Below, piece by piece: positions 9,602-16,127 of a DNA stretch of 64,000 nt. The position numbers were made by a program, and so were the translations under genes. Within the stretch, counting starts at the first letter, position 1. The number at the start of each line of letters is the position of its first letter. The DNA lies in assembly GCF_004403985.1 (NCBI RefSeq), contig NZ_SOHL01000008.1, positions 186,001 to 250,000 of the forward strand, read 5' to 3'. The DNA is from Cryobacterium gelidum. GTDB lineage: Bacteria; Actinomycetota; Actinomycetes; Actinomycetales; Microbacteriaceae. The notes beneath the pieces are model-generated. The model was not told the origin of the DNA, searched no databases, and saw nothing but the letters and a program-made list of their open reading frames with translations.

Positions 9602-9667
9602 GTGCACCTCACTGCAGCAGCGACCCTACCTATTGACCAGTGAACTGGCCGCAACGTGCCCTCGGGG

Positions 9668-9700
9668 TTGCCCACACTTTGCTCACACTTTACCCACAAA
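9668..9700 (+). repeat. Three tandem 11-bp repeats near the island edge
   Basis: Three adjacent units read TTGCCCACACT (9668-9678), TTGCTCACACT (9679-9689) and TTACCCACAAA (9690-9700). They lie about 100 bases inside the tRNA-like repeat at 9801. Arrays of this kind near an att site are typical of arm-type binding sites for tyrosine recombinases, but no integrase gene remains here, so the function is inferred. Confidence 0.6.
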
Positions 9701-9800
9701 CGTAAGAAAATGACGTGATTGTGGCACTGCCCAAGTGATCAAAGAACGTTGATCTTACGGGGAAGTTGCCCGTTCGCCGGGCGGTGATTGGCCCCGCAAT

Positions 9801-9836
9801 TGGGTTCAAGTCGCAGTTCCGGCACCATCAGAAATA
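9801..9836 (+). repeat. Degenerate copy of the tRNA 3' end (putative att site)
   Basis: TGGGTTCAAGTC (9801-9812) is identical to 5589-5600 of the tRNA. The next bases GCAGTTCCGG match four differences away from CCAGTGGGGG, then CACCA (9823-9827) is identical. AAATATT follows shortly in both copies (5617-5623 and 9832-9838). Both copies are in the same orientation and bracket 4.2 kb of accessory genes, as expected for the left and right ends of an integrated element at a tRNA gene. Confidence 0.7.
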
Positions 9837-9939
9837 TTGGCCGACGTCACGTTGAGGGCCCGGCCACATCAATCCGCTCCGAGCTGCGGCAGCGGCAGAG
9901 TCCATTTCTTGGAAGGTCCTGCGACGAAAAGAGGGACTC

Positions 9940-10203
9940 GTGGGCATTATCATCGTCGCGACCGGCCACGGCTGGCGGCCGTTCCTGGTGGGAGCGGGTA
10001 CGGCTGTGGTGCTCGGCACCGCAGCCTCCCCGGTGTATCTGGGGGTGCATCACCCGTCCGACGTGGCGATGTCGATCGTCGATTCGATCGCCGCGGCGTC
10101 GTTGGTGAATGCTGCATTGATGCTGTTGATGGCACACTTGAGCGAACGTCGATCCGGCCTCCGCGCTGGACGCCCCTATGGAGGAATCTCGCATGCCCGG
10201 TGA
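9940..10203 (+). pseudogene. C-terminal remnant of a PAP2-family phosphatase
   Basis: Eighty-seven codons remain, with a hydrophobic stretch and ASPVYLGVHHPSDVAMS, which corresponds to the third PAP2 phosphatase motif (S-R-x-x-L-G-x-H-x-x-x-D). The Arg after Ser is replaced by Pro, the first two motifs are absent, and there is no plausible start. It overlaps the response-regulator start at its 3' end. It probably belongs to the chromosome just outside the island and was cut by the insertion or later deletion. The segment 9837-9939 shows nothing else. Confidence 0.6.
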
Positions 10204-10867
10204 GATCATGACTCGCGCTCGACTGTTGCTGATCGAAGACGATGCAAAGCTCGGGCCCATGATCAAGGACGTGCTCACGGAGATTTACGATGTCACACTG
10301 GTCGCCGACGGTGCGGAAGGTCTCGCCGTCGGCCTTGCCGGCGAGTTCGAGGTGATGGTCATCGACCGGCGCCTGCCCGCGCTGGACGGTCTGGGAGTCG
10401 TGAAAGCCCTCCGCCGCAAGCTGATCACCACCCCCATCCTGCTCCTCACGGCGCTGGGGACCACCGGCGACAAAGTGGCCGGGCTCGATATCGGCGCCAA
10501 CGACTACCTCGTCAAGCCATTCGAGTTCGAAGAGCTTTTTGCCCGGTTGCGAGCCATCCGTCGGGTCTTCACCGGGGAGGGTCGCACCTTGCTCGTGGGT
10601 GGGTGGGAGTACTATCCGGACAGTCGTACGATCTATTCCCCATATGACGGACGCATCCTGCTGACAATCAAGGAGAACGAAGTACTCAAACTCCTGGCTG
10701 AAGCCCCGAAGCGCACATTCTCCCGCCAGCAGATCCTGCACGCCGTCTTCAGCACTACAGACACCACCGGAACGGTGGATACCTACGTGCACTACCTCCG
10801 GCGCAAGACAGACACCAACATTGTTCTCACCGTGCGTGGTCAGGGCTACCGCTTAGGACAACCATGA
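10193..10867 (+). CDS. OmpR/PhoB-type response regulator
   Basis: A 224-aa two-component response regulator. The receiver domain has the acidic pair in LLLIEDDAKL, phosphoacceptor D58 (VMVIDRRLPALDG) and K98 (DYLVKPFEFEELFARLR). The C-terminal winged helix (about 130-222) ends in VDTYVHYLRRKTD and TVRGQGYRL. I chose the ATG at 10193 because GGAGGA lies seven bases upstream. Its stop overlaps the histidine kinase ATG (ATGA), so the pair is cotranslated. The target genes are unknown; the adjacent minus-strand envelope genes are candidates by position only. Confidence 0.95.
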   Translation: MPGEIMTRARLLLIEDDAKLGPMIKDVLTEIYDVTLVADGAEGLAVGLAGEFEVMVIDRRLPALDGLGVVKALRRKLITTPILLLTALGTTGDKVAGLDIGANDYLVKPFEFEELFARLRAIRRVFTGEGRTLLVGGWEYYPDSRTIYSPYDGRILLTIKENEVLKLLAEAPKRTFSRQQILHAVFSTTDTTGTVDTYVHYLRRKTDTNIVLTVRGQGYRLGQP

Positions 10868-11874
10868 CCCGTAGCAGAAGACTCCCCGTCGCTGACAGTG
10901 ACATCCTTGCCATCCGTCGGGCCTCACGTATCGTCGGTACTCGCATCGCGGCCGTCTGCGCGGCCGTTGTCGCGGTCGTCATCCTTGCCGTGTTCGTCTA
11001 CATCCTGTCCGAAATTTCGCCCAGTGAGCTGTTTGAACGGGTGCCGGACACCGACAACCTGCAGGTCAGCGCCGTCAAGCTTCTGCGCGCGGCCATGATT
11101 TTGGGCGTGGCCCTGATCCTGCTGGCTGGCGTGATGAGTTGGCTGGTCACCCGGCGAGCCGTGCAACCCCTCGGCGAGGTGCTGCGCATCCAGCGCGCCT
11201 TTGTCGCCGACGCGAGTCACGAACTGCGAACCCCGCTCGCGGTGCTGGATGCCCGCCTGCAAATTCTGCAACGCGCCCTGCCTTCAGGCGACCCATCAAC
11301 CGCGGTCGTCGCGGAGTTGCGCAGCGATGCGAAGGACCTCATCCACATCGTCAACGAGCTTCTCGAATCGGCGGAAATCGGTGGTGCGGCGATGCAGGAC
11401 ACTGGCATCGTCGATGTGCTCGCTGCGGTTGATGTCGCCGTGCAGTCGATGGCGCTCATCGCTGTCAAGAAACACATCACCATTGCATTGGATGCTCCGG
11501 ATCCCGGGTCTGCGCGCATGCCAGCATCCAGTATGACCCGGTGCGTCGTGGCCCTGCTGGACAACGCGGTGCGGTTCGCGCCGAGTGGATCTGTCATCAC
11601 CGTGCACGTGGCCGTGACTAAGAAGACGGTGTCGGTCACGGTGCGTGACCACGGCCCCGGTATTCAAGGTATCGACCCGGCCCGTGTTTTTGATCGGTTC
11701 GCACACTCCGGTGCTCCGGTGGACGGCGGTGGTAATGCCCGCACCGGGTTTGGTATCGGCCTGTCCCTCGTGCGGGAGATCGCGGTGCGCTACGGCGGAT
11801 CTGTGGACGTGGTGGACAGTTCCGCCGCGGGCACGGAGATCGGGCTTACATTTCCGCGGGCGAAGCAAATATGA
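10864..11874 (+). CDS. Sensor histidine kinase
   Basis: A 336-aa membrane kinase partnering the upstream regulator. TM1 (about 24-48) and TM2 (about 76-96) flank a very short extracytoplasmic loop of about 27 residues. The H-box FVADASHELRTPLAVL places the phosphorylated His at 119. The ATP-binding domain has the N-box (LLDNAVRFAPSG), G1 (DHGPGIQGID) and G2 (TGFGIGLSLVREI). Little space is left between TM2 and the H-box (RRAVQPLGEVLRIQRA), so a HAMP domain is absent or minimal. The tiny sensor loop suggests intramembrane sensing or an accessory protein. Confidence 0.94.
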   Translation: MTRSRRLPVADSDILAIRRASRIVGTRIAAVCAAVVAVVILAVFVYILSEISPSELFERVPDTDNLQVSAVKLLRAAMILGVALILLAGVMSWLVTRRAVQPLGEVLRIQRAFVADASHELRTPLAVLDARLQILQRALPSGDPSTAVVAELRSDAKDLIHIVNELLESAEIGGAAMQDTGIVDVLAAVDVAVQSMALIAVKKHITIALDAPDPGSARMPASSMTRCVVALLDNAVRFAPSGSVITVHVAVTKKTVSVTVRDHGPGIQGIDPARVFDRFAHSGAPVDGGGNARTGFGIGLSLVREIAVRYGGSVDVVDSSAAGTEIGLTFPRAKQI

Positions 11875-11901
11875 CTGGGGGCGGCGATCGACCGGCACCC
11901 C

Positions 11902-12867
11902 TTAACTGGACAGCGATACCACGGCGGTCCAGGTGACCCCGTAGTCGTCGCTGGCGGCAATCCCGGTGGCGTCCGCGACGAGGATCCACAAAGAGGAGCC
12001 GCCGACGGCGGTGAACGCTTCGGGAGTACGACCGGTCGTTCCGGTCTGCGTCCACGTCTCGGCGTCCTGTCGCCAAATCCCGCCACTGGGGTCCAGACCG
12101 ACCAATCCTCCGCCAGCATCGGCGCTGACAGTATCCACCAGGAGAAGCGCCGGAGCTCCAGCCAGTGGGCTGAACGATCGGCCCGCATCGATGCTCATCA
12201 TGAGCCCCGAAGCCGTTGTGGCATAGAGATGATCGGCCTGTGACGGATCCGCGCTCAGGTCGCGGAGTTCGAGCACCGCTCGCGACGACCAGGTGAGGCC
12301 GGAGTCGTCACTGACCGAGATCTCCCCAGCGGCGGCGTCATAACCGTAGACGCGCAGGGAGCCGTCGTCGAGCGGGACGGCATCCAGATCGTGAAAGTCG
12401 GTCAGGCCCTCCCGCGACAGTGCCGTCCAGGACGACGCACCGTCTGTACTGGAAATGAGTCCCAGATTGGGGAGGTCCAGGTCGGTCTGCTCAGCCGGGT
12501 CAGGGTGGCCAGACGCCAACAACTGGCCGGGCGCTGCCACGGTGAATCCCATCGTGTCCTGGGCGCGGCCGGCGATCTGCACGGGCTGGATCGTGTCGGC
12601 TCGTGGCGCCCCGGCCAGATAGGTGTCGGGCAGAACACTGGTCGGGATGAGCCATACGCCCTGGTGGGTGGCCGCATAGGTATGACCGGTCAGGGGATCG
12701 GCGCCCAAACCGTGCACATGCTCAAAAGCATTCTCAACCGGGTCGGTGTCCGGCGCAACCGCGATCGAACCGGGGGCAGTGGCAGCGCACCCCGTGAGGG
12801 CAATGATGCCCACAAGGGGTAGGGCCAGTGCACAAATTCGGAGTCGTGACCGGCGAAATCTAGCCAA
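11902..12867 (-). CDS. F510_1955-type beta-propeller lipoprotein
   Basis: A 321-aa secreted lipoprotein: basic MARFRRSRLR start, hydrophobic signal, lipobox ALTGC with lipidated C27. The mature part has repeated sialidase/BNR-like blades (DGASSWTALSREG, DSGLTWSSRAV, DAGRSFSPLAG, DYGVTWTAVV) and the opening FEHVHGLGADPLTGHTYAAT that marks the F510_1955 glycosylhydrolase-like family. Enzymatic activity in that family is unproven to my knowledge. Its start overlaps the end of the M23 peptidase gene by eight bases, so the two are coupled. Confidence 0.8.
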   Translation of the reverse strand: MARFRRSRLRICALALPLVGIIALTGCAATAPGSIAVAPDTDPVENAFEHVHGLGADPLTGHTYAATHQGVWLIPTSVLPDTYLAGAPRADTIQPVQIAGRAQDTMGFTVAAPGQLLASGHPDPAEQTDLDLPNLGLISSTDGASSWTALSREGLTDFHDLDAVPLDDGSLRVYGYDAAAGEISVSDDSGLTWSSRAVLELRDLSADPSQADHLYATTASGLMMSIDAGRSFSPLAGAPALLLVDTVSADAGGGLVGLDPSGGIWRQDAETWTQTGTTGRTPEAFTAVGGSSLWILVADATGIAASDDYGVTWTAVVSLSS

Positions 12868-13714
12868 GAGTGACTCCTCGGGCGCTCATGAAGGGCACGG
12901 CATCGATACCGTCACCGTCGCTGCGGGTTTCAAAATGCACGTGGCAGCCGCTGGACGCACCCGTCGATCCCACCAGGGCAATGATTTCACCGGCCACGAC
13001 GAGCTGTCCGACGTCGACGAGGAGCTGACTGTTGTGGGCATATCCGGTCTCGATGCCGTTGCCGTGGTCGATGAGAACCCAGTTGCCGTAAGAGCCTTGA
13101 TAACCGGAGTCGACAACTTTTCCGCCATTCGCGGCGAACACCGGCTGGCCGCAGGGAGCGGCAATATCGGTGCCATTGTGGAAGTCGCCCACACCGTCAA
13201 CGGGCTTGTTCGGGCGCGAACCAAACGGACTCGATAGTCGGCCCAAAACGGGTAACGCCCAGCCCTGATCGCTGAGCTGCCCCGGACTCAGGCTGGCCCA
13301 TTCCCCGTTGCTGGCGACTTCGGTGTACGACGCGGGTTCGGGTGCTTCCGTAATGGTGTACCCGTCGCGCTGGATGGGTGCCGTTGTGGTGCCGCCAGCA
13401 CTGACGCTTTGGAGATCGCCTGCCTCGGCCGCGGCAGGCGTTGCGGCTTGCGGTGTGTGCGGGTCGACCGCAAGCGCGGGCAGAGACGTGCTGATCGCGA
13501 AGAGAGCGATCATCGCCATGGCGCTGACGGCCGCAGCACGTTGACGCTGTGGGACGGGCCGGCGAACTGCTCGCGCCGGCGGTGCGGCTGATTCAGTTGG
13601 GCCGGATCGGCGCGCGCGGAGCTGGTTCTCCAATGTGCGCATGTCGCGGCGCGACAGTGGTGGCAGCGCTCCGGAGGCTTGCGGCGCCGTGGCGACGTGA
13701 CCGGTGTTATCCAC
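12860..13714 (-). CDS. Secreted M23 (LytM-type) peptidase
   Basis: Predicted peptidoglycan-active metalloendopeptidase. It has a long basic N-terminus, a hydrophobic export segment (AVSAMAMIALFAISTSLPAL), a linker, and a C-terminal M23 domain with zinc-ligand motifs GDFHNGTDIAAP and CHVHFETRSDG and the typical GSTGASSG. A GTG at 13714 is the likely start; a GTG at 13735 is an in-frame alternative. Lack of an obvious lytic partner leaves it ambiguous whether it is an active hydrolase or a regulator. It is followed by the overlapping lipoprotein gene, giving a two-gene envelope operon on the minus strand. Confidence 0.88.
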   Translation of the reverse strand: MDNTGHVATAPQASGALPPLSRRDMRTLENQLRARRSGPTESAAPPARAVRRPVPQRQRAAAVSAMAMIALFAISTSLPALAVDPHTPQAATPAAAEAGDLQSVSAGGTTTAPIQRDGYTITEAPEPASYTEVASNGEWASLSPGQLSDQGWALPVLGRLSSPFGSRPNKPVDGVGDFHNGTDIAAPCGQPVFAANGGKVVDSGYQGSYGNWVLIDHGNGIETGYAHNSQLLVDVGQLVVAGEIIALVGSTGASSGCHVHFETRSDGDGIDAVPFMSARGVTLG

Positions 13715-13813
13715 GGAGCACCGCCTCGGGAACACGCGTCAGTCGAGGAAATTGACGGCAATGCATAAATAAGTCCTTGCAGGTGATTCAGAAAACGGGA
13801 AATGATCTCGATA

Positions 13814-13840
13814 GCGGGGGCTTCCAGCGGAAGCCCCCGC
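13814..13840 (-). terminator. Strong hairpin terminator
   Basis: A perfect 12-bp stem, GCGGGGGCTTCC (13814-13825) with GGAAGCCCCCGC (13829-13840), around a 3-nt loop. It lies just after the DUF305 stop on the minus strand and before the M23 gene. No long T-tract follows on either side, so efficiency is uncertain. Confidence 0.8.
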
Positions 13841-13855
13841 CTGGAACAAGCCGGT

Positions 13856-14461
13856 TTAGGGCGCGGCCAGGAGCGTGGCCATGACGGCGAGTTCAGCCGT
13901 CTGAGTCTTGACGATGTTGGCGGCCATCGCCCGCGCATCCGCATTTTCGCCGTTATCGATTTCGAGCTGCGCCATCGCCACAGCACCCCGATGGTGCGCA
14001 GTCATCTGTTGCAGAAACACGGTCCTGGCCTCTGTTCCGGAGGCGTCGCGGAGCGTCATCATGTCATCGTCGGACATCATTCCGTTGGAGCCCTCACCCA
14101 TGCCCGACATGCCCGACATGCCGGACATGCCGTTCTCGTCTTCGCCCCACGCCGTCAACCAGTCTTTCAACTGGGCGATCTCCGGTTTCTGAGCGGCCTT
14201 GATCGCGGTCGCAAGGGCGGTGACGTTTTGATCGAGACCGTCTTTCGCGAGCAAGTCGTCGCTCATTGCAACGGCTTGTTCGTGGTGGGGGATCATCCCC
14301 TGTGCAAACGTCACATCGGCGGCATTGAACGCGGCTGTCGTTTGGCTGCCGGTAGGGCTCGCAGGCGCCGTGGCGGAATTGCCGCCAGCGCACGAGCTGA
14401 GGGTGAGAGCTGCCGCCAGGGACACAGCAGCGTAGAAAAAAGTTCGCGGTTTGAGCATCAT
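13856..14461 (-). CDS. DUF305 lipoprotein, Met-rich
   Basis: A 201-aa lipoprotein (LSSCAGG lipobox) with two DUF305 helical repeats carrying the paired-histidine motifs MIPHHEQAVAMS and MTAHHRGAVAMAQ. Between them lies a Met-rich loop (GMSGMSGMSGMGEGSNGMM). His-His and Met-rich segments in DUF305 proteins fit copper binding in the cell envelope, known from family context; the metal here is inferred. It lies 90 bases downstream of the DUF6153 gene on the same strand and is closed by a hairpin. Either of two adjacent Met codons may start it. Confidence 0.88.
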   Translation of the reverse strand: MMLKPRTFFYAAVSLAAALTLSSCAGGNSATAPASPTGSQTTAAFNAADVTFAQGMIPHHEQAVAMSDDLLAKDGLDQNVTALATAIKAAQKPEIAQLKDWLTAWGEDENGMSGMSGMSGMGEGSNGMMSDDDMMTLRDASGTEARTVFLQQMTAHHRGAVAMAQLEIDNGENADARAMAANIVKTQTAELAVMATLLAAP

Positions 14462-14550
14462 TCATCCATTCGTCGTCAAGCATTTGAAACCCGAGTGGCC
14501 GAGGTTCGGCAGAGTTCCGATTCACGTACTGGCTCGGAACTGCGGCAGGT

Positions 14551-14994
14551 CTAAACGCGGCTGATGGACAGAAGGGTAAGGCTGGGACGGGGGAGCGGTA
14601 CGGCAATGATGCGCCATATTCCCAGAGCGGCGCCACCGAAATCGAGCGGGCGCCGATACCTGGCCGGGGGTCGAGTCAGGGAAACCATGACGACGAGGGT
14701 GAGCAGCAGTACGCAGGTCATCGCGAACAACGCGCACCCAAGCGATCCATCAAAGCTGTCGGAAGACATCGAAGCCAGCACCGGTGCGGCCAGGACAGCC
14801 GCCATGACCATAACGTCTGCCTGTTGGCCGGCAAGTGCTGACGCGGCGGGGACCGGTGTGTGCATGGCATGCCCGGTGGCCTCGGAATGGAAGGCGAAAA
14901 CTGCGAAAAGCAGCGCAGCAAGAGCGAGTAACGAGATGAAAGGCGATAGAGAGCCGGATGCGCCTGTCCGACGTACCGCGCGATCCAACGTCAT
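14551..14994 (-). CDS. DUF6153 family membrane protein
   Basis: A 147-aa protein with a hydrophobic helix near the N-terminus (LLALAALLFAVFAFH), the motif HSEATGHAMHTP, and a second helix (about residues 92-112, ALFAMTCVLLLTLVVMVSL), as in DUF6153 proteins that accompany DUF305 genes. His and Met in the periplasmic loop could bind metal. The ATG at 14994 follows GAGGTAGGTGAC; a longer reading to 15042 is less likely. It is first in the DUF6153-DUF305 pair. Confidence 0.75.
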   Translation of the reverse strand: MTLDRAVRRTGASGSLSPFISLLALAALLFAVFAFHSEATGHAMHTPVPAASALAGQQADVMVMAAVLAAPVLASMSSDSFDGSLGCALFAMTCVLLLTLVVMVSLTRPPARYRRPLDFGGAALGIWRIIAVPLPRPSLTLLSISRV

Positions 14995-15174
14995 GTCACC
15001 TACCTCTTTGCCTTCAGCTCGAGGATGGCCTGCCAACCTCAACCCGGTTAGCGTACCGCACGCCCAGCGGTGAATCCTGAGCGTGGGTTTTCACGACGGT
15101 GCACCACAGGCCGGCGATCAGTTTCCGCATCAGAGGTTCCAAAAGGTCGGTGTGACCTGAAACGCGCGTACCGA

Positions 15175-16101
15175 TCAGCGCAAACGGTCGAGGTAGCGCA
15201 GAATGACACCCTCCCGCAGCGCCCAGGGCGACACCTCGAGTTCCGCGGCCCCGAATGCGGCCATCGCCGCACCAAGCACGATGCCGCCGGCCACGATCTG
15301 AAAGGTGCGGTCCGCGGTGATTCCGGGCAGCGCCGGGCGGGCTTCAGCCGGAATGCGGGCTAGGCGCGGTACCCAGTCCTCGAGTTCGGTGCGGCCGAGG
15401 CGCAGCCGGTCGGCGGCGCCTACGCCATCCGAGGTGGTACCAGCCAGGCGGGCGAGCGAACGGATCGCCTTCGACGAGCCGACGATGTGGTGCGGAGGTG
15501 GCAAGTGCGCGAACGCGCCGACCGCATCGCGCAGAACGGATGCCGCGTGCTTGCGCAATGCAGACACTTCCTCCGGCAGCGGAGGATCGTGGTGCAGAAA
15601 GCCGATCGTGCTGCGCCCGGCACCGAGCGGGAGCGACAGGGCCACGTCGGGAAATTCGCTGCCGCCGGCGGCGATCTCCAACGACCCGCCACCGATGTCG
15701 AAGAGCAGAATATTGCCGGCCGACCAGCCGTACCAGCGCCGGACGGCCAAAAAGGTCAGACGGGCCTCGTCCTCGCCCGACAAGACCTGCAGGGCGACAC
15801 CGGTCTCGCGTTCGATCCGGTCGAGCAGCTCCGGGCCGTTGGTCGCGTCGCGCAGCGCCGAGGTGGCGAACGGCAACAGTTCGTCAACGTCGTGCTGCTG
15901 GGCGACATCCGCTGCGTGGTGCACGGCGGAAAGGACCGCCGCGACACCCTCGTCATTGATGGCGCCCTCGGGGGTGATGTAGCGCATGAGGCGCAATACG
16001 CTCTTGTCGGCGGCCATCGGCACGGGCGGGGCGCCCTCGTGCGCGTCGACAACCAGCAGGTGGACGGTATTCGAACCGACGTCGAGAACTCCTAGGCGCA
16101 C
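15175..16101 (-). CDS. Ppx/GppA-type exopolyphosphatase
   Basis: A 308-aa actin-fold phosphatase expected to hydrolyse polyphosphate or pppGpp. The N-terminal phosphate-binding loop is VLDVGSNTVHLLVVD, the second is LLFDIGGGSLEIA (about 146-158), and SLPLGAGRSTIGF follows. The length matches the short actinobacterial Ppx forms that lack the C-terminal HD domain. Its start is 26 bases from the stop of the 765-aa membrane protein gene, which lies upstream on the same strand, so cotranscription is possible. Confidence 0.9.
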   Translation of the reverse strand: MRLGVLDVGSNTVHLLVVDAHEGAPPVPMAADKSVLRLMRYITPEGAINDEGVAAVLSAVHHAADVAQQHDVDELLPFATSALRDATNGPELLDRIERETGVALQVLSGEDEARLTFLAVRRWYGWSAGNILLFDIGGGSLEIAAGGSEFPDVALSLPLGAGRSTIGFLHHDPPLPEEVSALRKHAASVLRDAVGAFAHLPPPHHIVGSSKAIRSLARLAGTTSDGVGAADRLRLGRTELEDWVPRLARIPAEARPALPGITADRTFQIVAGGIVLGAAMAAFGAAELEVSPWALREGVILRYLDRLR

Positions 16102-16127
16102 ATGTGTACGCTACAGCCTGCAGCGTG

